This document shows positions 28,277 through 38,103 of a stretch of 64,000 bases of DNA, in pieces. The stretch spans positions 78,403-142,402 of the forward strand of contig JACUTU010000006.1 of NCBI GenBank assembly GCA_014859685.1, in the 5' to 3' direction. Each line of letters begins with the position of its first letter. Within the stretch, counting starts at the first letter, position 1. Under the pieces are notes generated by a model that was given only the letters and a program-made list of their open reading frames with translations, searched no databases and was not told the DNA's origin. Source of the DNA: Sulfurospirillum sp. GTDB lineage: Bacteria > Campylobacterota > Campylobacteria > Campylobacterales > Sulfurospirillaceae. A program made the position numbers and the translations under genes.

Positions 28277-31200
28277 TTGCTCAAACAACTCATAAAAGAA
28301 AAAGTATTGATTATCGATGGTGCGATGGGTACGCAGATACAAGCGGCTAGCATTTCTCTTGAAGCTTGGGATGGACTTGAAGGCTGCAATGAACTTTTAA
28401 ATGTTACATGTAAAGAAATTATTGCGAAAATTCACCGCGGTTATTTGATGGCTGGTGCTGATATCATCAAAACAAATACCTTTGGTGCATTGCCTTGGGT
28501 ATTAGATGATTATGGAATAAAAGATAGAGCATATGAACTTTGTTTTGCTGGTGCAACTTTGGCAAAAGAGATGTGTCTTGAGTTTTCAACCGCTGATAAG
28601 CCTAGATTTGTTGCTGCTGCTTTTGGGCCTGGTACAAAACTTCCCTCATTGGGTCATATCGGTTATGATGCTATGTATGCTGGATATGCACAAAGTGCCA
28701 AAGCCGCAATCGATGCAAAAGTTGATCTTTTTCTCATCGAAACAGCACAAGATCCTTTGCAAATCAAAGCCGCCATGCATGCAATCACAGATACATGTAA
28801 GCAAAAAAACATTGTTGTGCCGATCATGGTTTCAGTTACGATTGAACTAAGTGGTACGATGCTCATCGGTACAGACGCACCAACAATTTATGCGATACTT
28901 GAGCCATTTGACATCTTCTGTTTAGGCTTTAACTGTGGCACAGGTCCGCAGCAAGTTGCCAAACATGTAAAAACGCTTAGCGAAGTTTCAAAATTTCCAA
29001 TCAGTGTTCATGCTAATGCAGGATTGCCACAAAACAGAGGTGGGCATACTTTTTATCCAATGGGACCTGAAGAGTTTTCAAATCTGCAAGAGAGTTTTTT
29101 AGATATCGATGGCGTAGCGATACTTGGGGGTTGTTGTGGTACAACCCCACAGCATATACTCGAACTTGCAAAAAGAGTCAAAGGACGCAAACCACGCAAA
29201 CCAACAGGAAGCACTCCAGCTTCAATTGCTTCACTTTTTGAAACAAGAGCGCTCAAGCAAAACCCAGCGCCATTTTTAATGGGTGAACGATCTAATGCAA
29301 CAGGTTCAAAAGCGTTCAAGGATCTTTTGCTTAGTGAGGATTATGATGGAACGATCAGCGTAGGACAGCAACAAGTTCGCAGTGGTGCACATGGTGTGGA
29401 TGTGAGTGTTGGTTTTGCTGGGCGCGATGAGGCTCGTGATATGCAAGAAGTGGTGAGTAGATACTCGCAAAAAATTCTTTTACCTCTAATGCCCGATACC
29501 ACACAAGTCAATGCGCTTGAAGTGGCACTCAAGCATATTGGTGGTAAACCTATCATCAACTCGGTGAATCTTGAAGATGGTGAGGGAAAATTCGATACAG
29601 TTTGCGCACTTGCCAAAAGATTTGGTTGTGCTTTGGTTTGTTTAACTATCGATGAAAAAGGGATGGCTAAAACAAAAGAGCAAAAAGTAGCCATAGCCCA
29701 GCGGATTTATGAACTTGCGACAAAAAGACATCAGCTTAATGCGTATGACCTAGTCTTTGATCTGCTTACTTTTACTGTGGGAAGTGGCGATGAGGAGTAT
29801 CATACGGCCGCAATTGAGACGATAGAAGCGATACGAGAATTTTCACATATGCACCCTGAAGTTGGATTTGTGCTCGGTGTTTCAAATATCTCTTTTGGTT
29901 TGGCAAAACATGCAAGAGAGTATCTTAATTCTGTATTTTTACACCACTGCGTACAGGCAGGATTGAGCATGGCTATCGTAAATGTCAAAAATACCTATCC
30001 CATGCATAAGATCAGTGATGAGCAGAAAAAAGTGTGTGAAGATCTGCTTTTTAACAATAGAAGCGAAGGTGATCCGCTTTTTAAATTTATCGATTATTTC
30101 AGTGAAGTAGGTGCGCAAGAGGAGCAAAGTGATGAGGTATTTAATGCTCTCAGTACACCAGAAAAACTTGCAAAATTACTTATAGATGGAGATAAAGAGC
30201 GGATGATGCCACTTTTGGTGCAAGCCAAAGATGAGTTGCCAGCAGATATGATAGTCAATAAAATCCTCATAGATGCCATGAAAGTGGTCGGTGAACTTTT
30301 TGGAAGCGGTAAGATGCAACTGCCTTTTGTGTTGCAAAGTGCTGAAGTGATGAAAGCGAGTGTAAATTATCTCAATCCATTTTTACCTAAAAAGGAGAAA
30401 GAGAGTAAAACAACACTTGTGCTAGGAACTGTAAAAGGTGATGTGCATGATGTGGGTAAAAATCTCGTTGATATCATCCTTGTAAACAATGGTTTTAAAG
30501 TGGTAAATATCGGCATAAAAGCAGATCTTGAAGCGTTTTTACAAGCCTATAAAGAACATAAAGCTGATGCTATTGGGATGAGTGGCTTGCTTGTCAAATC
30601 AACCGCTGTGATGCGTGAAAATTTAGAATCACTTAAACAGATGGGTATAAAAGTGCCTATTTTGCTTGGTGGTGCTGCACTTACTGATCGTTTTGTGCAG
30701 GAGTATTGTCGCACGAATTATGATGGACCTGTTTTTTATTGTAAAGATGCTTTTGAAGGTATAGAAGCGATGAGTCGCATAGAAGCTGGCAATTTTAATA
30801 CAGATTTCGGAAGAGTTCAAATTAGTGAAGAACTTGTTGAGAAAAGTCCTCAAAATATTATCTTGCCACCTTATGAGCAGATCAAAATGCCAACTACTTT
30901 ACAAGAGATTCCAACACCACCATTTTGGGGCAGACGAGTTTTGGATGTAGATGTAAAAGAATTTGCTTATAATTGGATCAATCACAAGATTCTTTTTTCT
31001 CGTGCATGGGGATACAGTGGCAAAGGGATGAACAAAGAGGAGAAAGTAAAACAAAGAGATGAAGTGCTATGGCCACTTTTTGAAAAACTTAAGAGTGAAA
31101 TTGAGCAGTTGCATTTATTTGAGCCGACACTTATCTATGGCTACTATCCTTGCAGGCGTGACCATAACAAGCTTTATATCTTAGATGAAAGCAGAGGATA

Positions 31201-31735
31201 TTTTTCAACCAAAGAGGTCAATACCCAGCCTTTAAATGAAAGCGATATTATTCAAACACTTGATTTTCCACGGCAAGCAAGAAAGCCTTATCGATGTTTG
31301 AGTGATTTTTTCAGAGAAGATCGGGATGATGTTGTGGCATTTACATGTGTGAGTACGGGTGCTAAATTTAGTGCGTATGAAAAAGAGCTTTATGATAAGG
31401 GTGATTTTACAAAGTACCACTTAATTCATGGTATTAGCATAGAACTTGCTGAGGCACTCGCAGAGATTATTCATAAACAAATCCGTCTTGATTTAAGCAT
31501 AGCAGAGAATGAAAAACACGCGCTTAAAGATGTGCAAATGAGAGCGTATCATGGGTGTCGTTACTCTTTTGGCTATCCTGCTTGCCCTGAACTTGGCGAT
31601 ACACAAGTGATCTTTGATCTACTTAAACCAGAAGAATTTGGTATAGAGTTAAGTGAAACTTTTCAAATTCACCCAGAGCAAAGTACGACAGCGATGGTTT
31701 TACACCATAGAGAGGCGATGTATTTTAATGTTTAG
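28277..31735 (+). CDS. metH: cobalamin-dependent methionine synthase
   Basis: Methylates homocysteine using methyl-THF via B12. 1152 residues. Homocysteine domain (IDGAMGTQIQ, GFNCGTG, GGCCGTTP supply the zinc Cys), pterin domain, B12 domain with KGDVHDVGKNLV (cobalt-ligand His), and the C-terminal reactivation domain with MRAYHGCRYSFGYPACPE. The TTG at 28277 is chosen (AAGAGGA upstream, MLKQLIKEKVLIIDG); an in-frame extension to 28157 runs into repeat relic G and is unlikely. It abuts the convergent GGDEF gene. Confidence 0.97.
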   Translation: MLKQLIKEKVLIIDGAMGTQIQAASISLEAWDGLEGCNELLNVTCKEIIAKIHRGYLMAGADIIKTNTFGALPWVLDDYGIKDRAYELCFAGATLAKEMCLEFSTADKPRFVAAAFGPGTKLPSLGHIGYDAMYAGYAQSAKAAIDAKVDLFLIETAQDPLQIKAAMHAITDTCKQKNIVVPIMVSVTIELSGTMLIGTDAPTIYAILEPFDIFCLGFNCGTGPQQVAKHVKTLSEVSKFPISVHANAGLPQNRGGHTFYPMGPEEFSNLQESFLDIDGVAILGGCCGTTPQHILELAKRVKGRKPRKPTGSTPASIASLFETRALKQNPAPFLMGERSNATGSKAFKDLLLSEDYDGTISVGQQQVRSGAHGVDVSVGFAGRDEARDMQEVVSRYSQKILLPLMPDTTQVNALEVALKHIGGKPIINSVNLEDGEGKFDTVCALAKRFGCALVCLTIDEKGMAKTKEQKVAIAQRIYELATKRHQLNAYDLVFDLLTFTVGSGDEEYHTAAIETIEAIREFSHMHPEVGFVLGVSNISFGLAKHAREYLNSVFLHHCVQAGLSMAIVNVKNTYPMHKISDEQKKVCEDLLFNNRSEGDPLFKFIDYFSEVGAQEEQSDEVFNALSTPEKLAKLLIDGDKERMMPLLVQAKDELPADMIVNKILIDAMKVVGELFGSGKMQLPFVLQSAEVMKASVNYLNPFLPKKEKESKTTLVLGTVKGDVHDVGKNLVDIILVNNGFKVVNIGIKADLEAFLQAYKEHKADAIGMSGLLVKSTAVMRENLESLKQMGIKVPILLGGAALTDRFVQEYCRTNYDGPVFYCKDAFEGIEAMSRIEAGNFNTDFGRVQISEELVEKSPQNIILPPYEQIKMPTTLQEIPTPPFWGRRVLDVDVKEFAYNWINHKILFSRAWGYSGKGMNKEEKVKQRDEVLWPLFEKLKSEIEQLHLFEPTLIYGYYPCRRDHNKLYILDESRGYFSTKEVNTQPLNESDIIQTLDFPRQARKPYRCLSDFFREDRDDVVAFTCVSTGAKFSAYEKELYDKGDFTKYHLIHGISIELAEALAEIIHKQIRLDLSIAENEKHALKDVQMRAYHGCRYSFGYPACPELGDTQVIFDLLKPEEFGIELSETFQIHPEQSTTAMVLHHREAMYFNV

Positions 31736-33589
31736 TTAAATGCCTAGTTGCACTTGGTTTCTCCCAAGTTCTTTGGCTTTGTAGAGTGCCTCATCTGCAT
31801 TTTTTATTGTGTTATCTATGCAGTTTTCATACGCAGCAACACCAAAACTAGCAGTGACATGTCCCGCTTCAACAAATTGGTGTTGTGCTATCTTGTTGCA
31901 GATATTTACAGCGAGTGTAAATGCGTTTTGTAGCGTTGTCTTTGGTGTGAAGATAAGAAATTCTTCGCCGCCCCAACGACTCACTTTGTCACTCTGCCTT
32001 GTATTTTCTGAAAGCAGATTTGCAAACTCTTTGAGGACACTATCACCCGTTTGATGTCCATAAGTATCATTTATCTTTTTGAAAAAATCTATATCTACAA
32101 TTATAAGAGAGAAAGGTTCTTTATGCCTACTGTATAGTTTTTGAGCATTGAGTAGTGCTTCTTGCATGTATCGTCTGTTGTAGAGATTGGTAAGCGGATC
32201 TTTAATCGCAAAATCTTCTAATTGTCTTTTATGGGTTATGTCCTCTCGGATGGCTGTATATTTGATAATTTTTCCATTTTCTTGTATAGGTGTGATGATG
32301 TTATGCGTCCAGTATAGGCTCCCATCTTTTGCCTTGTTGCACATCTCGCCTTCCCAAGTTTTTCCATGTTTTATGGTGTTCCATAACTCTTTATATGTTT
32401 GTTCTTTTGTGTGATCACTTTTCATAATTCTGTGATTTTTGCCAAGCAACTCTTCTTTGCTGTAGCCTGAGAGTTTACAAAAAGCACTACTTGCTTCGAT
32501 GATATTGGCGTGTATATCTGTTGAAGTAGTTAAAACATGCTGATCTATGATGCGCATATTTGTGTCGATTATTTTTCTTGATTCTTGTAATTGTGCAAAG
32601 AGCGTTTTGAGATGATTGCAAAGATTTTTGTATTCGATGATGTGAAAATTAGGTGCTTGTGCGTTTTGTGCATTGTATGCAAGATTCTCAGTATAAAATT
32701 GTAGCTTTGAAAGTGGTCTTGTGAGCATAAATTTGATGAGATAGATAAGCTGAGTAAGCAGTATGCCAAAAAGCACAAGCATAATGATAATATCTTTGCG
32801 TAATTGCATTGTGATGTCTTTGAGTTCATCTGTTTGTAGTTGCATGGCGAGTGTGATTGTTGCTGGTTCGTTCTCAAATGTAAAATTTTTGTGCATCCAA
32901 ATACTCTGCTGTTCTTCATTAAAAATTGTGATATTCAGTACCCTTTGCTCTAGTATGCTGTTTTGCTTGTTGATGGCTATGCCGTTTGCTATAAGATAAA
33001 GATCTGAAAGCTTGGTGATTTTTTTTATGCTATTGAAAAAAGAACTGTCACTTCCAAGCTCAATTCCAGCCAATAGAAGTCCCAACACTTTGCCACTTTT
33101 TGCATCAAGGATTTTTTTTGAAGAAAGTAAAAAGACGAGCGGTTGTTTTTTGTTTTGTGTGACGACAAGCTTTGTTACATGTAAGCTTATATCTTGTGTA
33201 AGTTGTGCTATCAAAGGCTCAAGATCATAGAGAAAATTACCTGCATTTATCGGTGGATTTTCTTTGTTTTGAGGCATAAATATGAGAAAATCAATCTGAT
33301 TTTTGAGATTTTGTTCTAACGCAGCGGCAAGCTTTTCTTCTTCGGGACTTTCTAAAAGTTCTTGTGATATTTCTATATCATTTAAAACTCTTGTGATATT
33401 TGTCATTTTATCATCTAAAATTGATTGTGCCATAGCGATGCTTTGCATAAAAAATCGCTCAATTTGCAGATTGAAAATCATTCCCATAGCGTTATTGCCC
33501 AAAAATATAGCGCTGCTGATTGTTATGGTAAAAAAGTATGAAAACATCAAGATAAATAAAGTATTAAAGCTAAAAGTATATTTTTTCAC
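31736..33589 (-). CDS. LuxQ-like membrane sensor with PAS and GGDEF output
   Basis: 617 residues from a GTG that overlaps the luxP stop by one base (TAGTG). Transmembrane helices at about 10-30 and 267-288 enclose a 235-residue periplasmic domain of LuxQ/dCACHE size. A PAS domain (about 345-460, ASSAFCKLSGYSKEELLGKNH) and a GGDEF domain with RWGGEEF follow. An I-site RxxD (RQSD) lies upstream of the active site. There is no histidine kinase. The partner gene encodes a LuxP homologue, so this predicts AI-2-controlled c-di-GMP synthesis. Confidence 0.9.
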   Translation of the reverse strand: MKKYTFSFNTLFILMFSYFFTITISSAIFLGNNAMGMIFNLQIERFFMQSIAMAQSILDDKMTNITRVLNDIEISQELLESPEEEKLAAALEQNLKNQIDFLIFMPQNKENPPINAGNFLYDLEPLIAQLTQDISLHVTKLVVTQNKKQPLVFLLSSKKILDAKSGKVLGLLLAGIELGSDSSFFNSIKKITKLSDLYLIANGIAINKQNSILEQRVLNITIFNEEQQSIWMHKNFTFENEPATITLAMQLQTDELKDITMQLRKDIIIMLVLFGILLTQLIYLIKFMLTRPLSKLQFYTENLAYNAQNAQAPNFHIIEYKNLCNHLKTLFAQLQESRKIIDTNMRIIDQHVLTTSTDIHANIIEASSAFCKLSGYSKEELLGKNHRIMKSDHTKEQTYKELWNTIKHGKTWEGEMCNKAKDGSLYWTHNIITPIQENGKIIKYTAIREDITHKRQLEDFAIKDPLTNLYNRRYMQEALLNAQKLYSRHKEPFSLIIVDIDFFKKINDTYGHQTGDSVLKEFANLLSENTRQSDKVSRWGGEEFLIFTPKTTLQNAFTLAVNICNKIAQHQFVEAGHVTASFGVAAYENCIDNTIKNADEALYKAKELGRNQVQLGI

Positions 33590-34650
33590 TACAACCCACT
33601 ATATCGAAAAGCTCTTTTTTTGTAAGCTTCAAAGATTTCAGCGTCCGTTTTTTCATCTATAAGCATAAATTTTCCAGAGTAGATTTGTGGAACTTGTTGT
33701 GTTTTATTTTCAAGATCCAGCTTGATAGCTTCTGCCATAGCTACGCCGTTATCGTCATTCATCCGCATAACCGTAAAGGTAAGCTTTTTTTCTTTTATAA
33801 GTTCTAGTTCTTTTGCTCCACCACCCCAGCCATTGAGTAGCGGCGGATTTTGCAAATTTTGCATAGCTTTGAGTGCACCCAAACTCACATCGGTAGCACA
33901 TGAGTAGATAAAATCTACATTTGGGTGTTCTTCGAGTATTTTTTGTGTTGCAAGAGTTGCCTCTTGTATTTTGCCTTGTGTGTAAAATGAATCTTTTAAA
34001 GTAAAACTACTATCCATCAAAGAGATAAAACCATCGCCCCGCATTTGGCTTACAAATCCTTCTTTAAAGTAAAGCATTGCATAATTTGCACCATGAGGAA
34101 ATCTTGTTTTTAGGTAGTTCGCTAAAAGTTTTGTTCCCTCTAAATGATCAAATCCAACATATAAAAACGGCTGATTTCCTTCCCATTGAACTAGTGGTGT
34201 TGTGAGATTTTGGATGATAAGTTTTGGTTTTTTTCTAGAAAGAATTTGGTTGATAAATTTTTCGTGTATATCCACATTGAGTGTAAAAATGAGGTAGTCA
34301 TTGTTTTCTTGCAACACTTGTTTGAGAGCTTTTTTTTGTTGCATCAGATTTGATAAATCTATAAAATATTCATCTATTGTATAGTTGATGTCAAGTAGAT
34401 CAAGCCTTCTTTTAAAAGACTTTTTGCTCCGTTGCCAATAATCACTCGTCTCTTGTGGATAAATGATAGCGATTTTTATCGCCTCTTTTTGCTTTGTAGC
34501 TATTTTGCTAGGCTCATCTTGAACAAGCGCATCAAATGCTTCCATCTTCACTTTTTGGTCAGGGTGCATCGCAACAAATGTATCAATACTCAAAAAATCA
34601 CTCGAGATAAGAGTAGAAAGCAGCGTAAGCAATAAAAAGATTTTTTTCAT
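33589..34650 (-). CDS. luxP: LuxP-type autoinducer-2-binding periplasmic protein
   Basis: 353 residues with a signal peptide (1-17). The match to remembered Vibrio harveyi LuxP runs full length: SDYW, DYLIFTL, KLIIQNLTTP, PFLYVGFDH, RGDGFIS, VDFIYSCATDVSLGA, NGWGGG and TVMRMNDD. AI-2 contacts appear kept at Ser69, Trp72, Asn148, Arg204, Thr253, Asp254, Trp275 and Arg296; the position of V. harveyi Gln77 is Glu67. The ATG at 34650 follows AAGGAAA. It is first gene of a two-gene operon with the GGDEF sensor. Confidence 0.9.
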   Translation of the reverse strand: MKKIFLLLTLLSTLISSDFLSIDTFVAMHPDQKVKMEAFDALVQDEPSKIATKQKEAIKIAIIYPQETSDYWQRSKKSFKRRLDLLDINYTIDEYFIDLSNLMQQKKALKQVLQENNDYLIFTLNVDIHEKFINQILSRKKPKLIIQNLTTPLVQWEGNQPFLYVGFDHLEGTKLLANYLKTRFPHGANYAMLYFKEGFVSQMRGDGFISLMDSSFTLKDSFYTQGKIQEATLATQKILEEHPNVDFIYSCATDVSLGALKAMQNLQNPPLLNGWGGGAKELELIKEKKLTFTVMRMNDDNGVAMAEAIKLDLENKTQQVPQIYSGKFMLIDEKTDAEIFEAYKKRAFRYSGL

Positions 34651-34772
34651 CAAGTTTCCTTAAAATTAGCCAATAATACCTAAAAAAAGATTATTTTCAG
34701 TTGACTTGTATATTTTTTTTTGTAAAATCCAAGACTTTATTTAGGTAAAGAATATAAAAAGGAGCATTGAGT

Positions 34773-36728
34773 ATGAAATATCCAAAAGGATTTCGTGGAA
34801 GATACTTCTCTTTAGCAGCTATCCTTGCACTCAGCACAACTATAACGCTAGCAAATGAAACACAAAGTTTCACAGATAGCAAAAAAGATGCACAAGTGCA
34901 AGAAGAGTTTGACAAAAAAGAGGAATTAACTCCACCGGCAGATGAGTTAGCAGTTGCTATAATCTCAAAAAAGATTAGAGGCAAAAATGACAAAATTTAC
35001 TCCGCTTCAAAAAATAGTGTTAGTAAAACAAATATTACAGACAATGTATCCATACTCACCTCTGAGGAGATACAATTGCAAGGTTTCACAACACTCAAAG
35101 ACGCACTTAATTCTTTAGCAGGCATAAGCGTTACAAGCACCGGCGGCTTAGGTCAATCAGCAAGCATTTTTATGCAAGGATTATCCAATAAATACTTACT
35201 TGTTTTAGTTGATGGTGTGCGCTACAACGACCCTTCAAATACCTCTGGCGCAAGGCTAGAGACACTATTTGTTGGTGACATTGAAAAGATTGAAGTGATC
35301 AAAGGAGCACAAAGTGGTATTTGGGGGGCTGATGCGGCGGCTGGCGTGGTCAATATCATCACTAAAAAAGCAAAAGCAGGAACACATATAGGTTTTGGTA
35401 GTGAAATTGGAAGCTATGGATACAAAAGCGCAGATCTCTCGCTCTCTCATAGAACTAGAACACTAGATGCACTTATCTCTGTTTTGCGAATAACTAGCGA
35501 TGGATTTACATCTTATATGCCAAAAGGCGATAATTTGGATGATTATGAAGATGATAGCTTTAGAAGTACAACGCTTAATTTTAAAAGCGGATACTGGTTG
35601 GATTCAAACAACAAAGTGCAATTAGGTTATCATGAGATCAATTCTCTCAACCATTATGATCAAGATTATATGGATGGAAATTCGATTGGAAGAGCTGATT
35701 ATAAAGGGCAATCTGGCAATCTTGGCTATAAACATTATAATGGTAAAAATCTCCTAGAAGCAAGCATAACACAAAATAAATTTCATTATAGAGATTTAGA
35801 TTTAGTTTTTTCGCCTTGGTATGAACAAATTGTGGACACAAAAGGAAGTACACCATTTTTTGAACTTAAAGATACTTATACTTATGCCAAAGACAGTCTT
35901 TTGGGTTTTGGCGTAAATTATGAAAAAAGAGCTGTAAAATATACCGTTTTAAACGGTATTGAAAAAGAGAAAAATGATCACTCTAAGGCAGCATTTTTAA
36001 ACAATACTTATAGATATGAAAATTTTATTTTTTCACAAGCACTTCGATTTGATCAATTTAGTAACTTTAAAAATAAAATGACTGGAAAGTTTGGTGTGAA
36101 GTATCTTTTTGCAGAGAATGTAAATATCTATGCAAATTATGGCACTGCTTATAAAACGCCAAATATAATTGATATGACAAATCCGTGGGGTGTAAGCAAT
36201 TTTAATCTCAAACCTGAAAATATAAAAAGTTTTAATGCAGGATTTGCATTTCAAGGTTTAGAGGGTAACTACTTTAGAAATGAAATCAAAGATATGATTC
36301 AATGGGTTTCTTCGCAAAATGTAAATGTAGAGGGAAACTCCATCTTGCAAGGTTTCGAACTGTCGTACCAAAAAACATTTTTTGATACGCTTTTATTGGG
36401 AACAAATTACACTTACACAGATGCAAAGGACAAAAATAACAATAGATTGGATAAAATTTCACGCCACCAAATGGCACTCAACGCTTCTTATGCTCTCGCA
36501 AAAGACCTGCTTATGAACGCAAACGGTAGTTTTGTCGGTTCAAGAAAAGAGGGAACGCAAGATACTGGGCGTTATTTTGTAGCAAATACAAAAGTGGATT
36601 ATAGGATCAATAAAACTTTCTCTACTTATGTAAAAGTGGAAAATCTTTTTGATAGAGAGTATCAAACCACTAATGGTTATGCCACTCCTAGACGCAGTTT
36701 TTTTGCTGGTTTTAAGGCAACATTCTGA
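34773..36728 (+). CDS. TonB-dependent outer-membrane receptor, BtuB-like
   Basis: 651 residues. Signal peptide 1-30, plug domain (about 60-200) with LLVLVDGVRYNDPS, IEKIEVIKGAQSGIWGADAAAGVVNIITKK, and a beta-barrel ending in aromatic FKATF. Plug wording and short barrel resemble the vitamin B12 receptor BtuB, and metH (a B12 enzyme) is upstream, but a siderophore ligand is possible. AGGAG precedes the ATG; a TTG two codons earlier is less likely. No cobalamin riboswitch is evident in the leader. It is coupled to the next gene by TGATG. Confidence 0.85.
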   Translation: MKYPKGFRGRYFSLAAILALSTTITLANETQSFTDSKKDAQVQEEFDKKEELTPPADELAVAIISKKIRGKNDKIYSASKNSVSKTNITDNVSILTSEEIQLQGFTTLKDALNSLAGISVTSTGGLGQSASIFMQGLSNKYLLVLVDGVRYNDPSNTSGARLETLFVGDIEKIEVIKGAQSGIWGADAAAGVVNIITKKAKAGTHIGFGSEIGSYGYKSADLSLSHRTRTLDALISVLRITSDGFTSYMPKGDNLDDYEDDSFRSTTLNFKSGYWLDSNNKVQLGYHEINSLNHYDQDYMDGNSIGRADYKGQSGNLGYKHYNGKNLLEASITQNKFHYRDLDLVFSPWYEQIVDTKGSTPFFELKDTYTYAKDSLLGFGVNYEKRAVKYTVLNGIEKEKNDHSKAAFLNNTYRYENFIFSQALRFDQFSNFKNKMTGKFGVKYLFAENVNIYANYGTAYKTPNIIDMTNPWGVSNFNLKPENIKSFNAGFAFQGLEGNYFRNEIKDMIQWVSSQNVNVEGNSILQGFELSYQKTFFDTLLLGTNYTYTDAKDKNNNRLDKISRHQMALNASYALAKDLLMNANGSFVGSRKEGTQDTGRYFVANTKVDYRINKTFSTYVKVENLFDREYQTTNGYATPRRSFFAGFKATF

Positions 36729-37306
36729 TGCGTTTAAATTTGAGAGCCTATCTTTGGTATAAGTTGTTAAACTCACTTTTTTTTGGGCTCTCAGTGGGAA
36801 GTGTATTTGTTCTTTACGCTCCTTTACAACCCTCCATCTACTCTTTAGGTGGAGTGTTGCTTGCAGTTGGCTTACTTGTGGTGGCAAAGTTTTATGAGGC
36901 GATGATGCACATGCAAATCTTTTTTATCATCTCACTCTTTGTTGAGCTTATTGTGCTTGTTTTTGTAGCATTCTTTTTAGTTGTAAATTATGATTTTATG
37001 AGCGCTTTAGTCGTTTATATTGGCTACCAATTTACTTTTTTATTTGGTAATTATCTGGTACGGATGGAGACTTTAGTACTAAAAAAAGCAACACTTTTAA
37101 GCTTTGTAGATATCGCTAAACAAAAAGGATACCTTATAGGAATGCTCATCTCTTATGGGTTTTACAAACTTTTAGAAAACTTACATGTAAGCGATAAACA
37201 AACGCAAGTATATGATTTACATGTAGGCTTGTTTGTCTTGCAATTGTGCATCATCTATGCTCTTCTCAAAGCTTTTAGAAAAGATATGATAAAATCTAAC
37301 ATATAA
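36728..37306 (+). CDS. unassigned membrane protein downstream of the TonB receptor
   Basis: 192 residues with about five or six hydrophobic segments. The start overlaps the receptor stop by one base, so the two are cotranslated and may act in the same uptake route. It resembles half of an MFS-type transporter in hydrophobicity, but I see no MFS signature. Two TACATGTA palindromes (37182, 37218) encode Leu-His-Val. Its stop codon lies within the target duplication of repeat D, which starts two bases later. Confidence 0.7.
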   Translation: MRLNLRAYLWYKLLNSLFFGLSVGSVFVLYAPLQPSIYSLGGVLLAVGLLVVAKFYEAMMHMQIFFIISLFVELIVLVFVAFFLVVNYDFMSALVVYIGYQFTFLFGNYLVRMETLVLKKATLLSFVDIAKQKGYLIGMLISYGFYKLLENLHVSDKQTQVYDLHVGLFVLQLCIIYALLKAFRKDMIKSNI

Positions 37307-37307
37307 A

Positions 37308-37449
37308 CTGATGTTACGCACTAAAATGAACTTGTGCGTTTTAGTGGCAGAGACAAATGTCCCTACAACCCTCTAAAGCTACGAAAAGGATATTTTTCAA
37401 GAAAATGAGAGGTATTTACGAACTTTTTTACAAAAGTGCGTAAGGTCAG
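37308..37449 (+). repeat. MITE-like repeat, copy D (near full length) with perfect ATATAAA target duplication
   Basis: 142 bp. Left end CTGATGTTACGCAC and right end GTGCGTAAGGTCAG are inverted repeats with two mismatches in 14. ATATAAA flanks both sides (37301-37307 and 37450-37456). The left third folds as CACTAAAA...TTTTAGTG. The left duplication contains the stop codon of the upstream gene, so insertion did not change the protein. The following 37457-37701 has one TACATGTA and the yggU ribosome-binding site, but no other gene. Confidence 0.94.
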
Positions 37450-37701
37450 ATATAAACTTAAGCAGAAGTTATCTATAACTTGCAAGTGTAGAGCAAATCT
37501 CAAAAAAACAAACAAAATGCTCAAGTTTTTTGCTAGTTGCAATTTGCCTATGATTAGCTCATTTTTATATCGAAAATTTGAGTCATTTTGAGCCTTACAT
37601 GTAGGGATTGAAAAAGTATTTATTGTGAAAAGCAAAATCACTATATGCGAATTTTGGCGATCGAATTAAGGAATAGGCGTGTTGTAAGAAAAGGAGATGC
37701 G

Positions 37702-38007
37702 ATGAAAAATGAAGAAAATTTTTACTATTGGGAGGGAGATATTCTTGTACTCAATATACTTGGTAAACCATCTGCAAAACGAGATCTTATCGGTAAGCCA
37801 AAAGGAAATCAACTCAAAATCAGTGTTACAGCAAATCCTGTAAATGGAAAAGCTACAGATCATATGGTGCAGTTTTTAGCAAAAGAATTTGGTGTGAACA
37901 AATCTGCTGTCGAAGTAGTTTTTGGTCGTATGAATGTAAACAAACAACTACGGATCACGAACCCAGCAAAACTCCCCTCATCAATTTTGCCAAAAACAAC
38001 AAAATAA
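37702..38007 (+). CDS. YggU/DUF167 family protein
   Basis: 101 residues. The segment NQLKISVTANPVNGKATDHMVQFLAKEFGVNKSAVEVVFG is the family core (the K-V-x-A-x-P-x-x-G-K-A pattern). Family function is unknown. AAGGAG lies immediately before the ATG at 37702. The gene stands alone between repeat copies D and E, which are in the same orientation about 560 bp apart. The stop codon overlaps the left target duplication of copy E. Confidence 0.85.
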   Translation: MKNEENFYYWEGDILVLNILGKPSAKRDLIGKPKGNQLKISVTANPVNGKATDHMVQFLAKEFGVNKSAVEVVFGRMNVNKQLRITNPAKLPSSILPKTTK

Positions 38008-38103
38008 CTGATGTCCCTACAGCCCTCCAAAGCTGTGAAAAGGGTACTTTTTGAGAAAATGAGAGGTATTTACGAACTTTTTTACAAAAGTGCGTAAGGT
38101 TAG
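38008..38103 (+). repeat. MITE-like repeat, copy E (short form) with perfect AAAATAA target duplication
   Basis: 96 bp. Ends CTGATGTCCCTAC and GTGCGTAAGGTTAG. AAAATAA at 38001-38007 is repeated exactly at 38104-38110. The left duplicate includes the yggU stop codon. It shares the internal deletion of copies B and C. A leader for the hybrid kinase gene follows with TATACT at 38134-38139 as a possible -10 box. Confidence 0.93.

Noticed and set aside
37308..38103. Composite transposon made of repeat copies D and E carrying yggU
   Set aside because: Each copy has its own distinct perfect target duplication, so they inserted independently.
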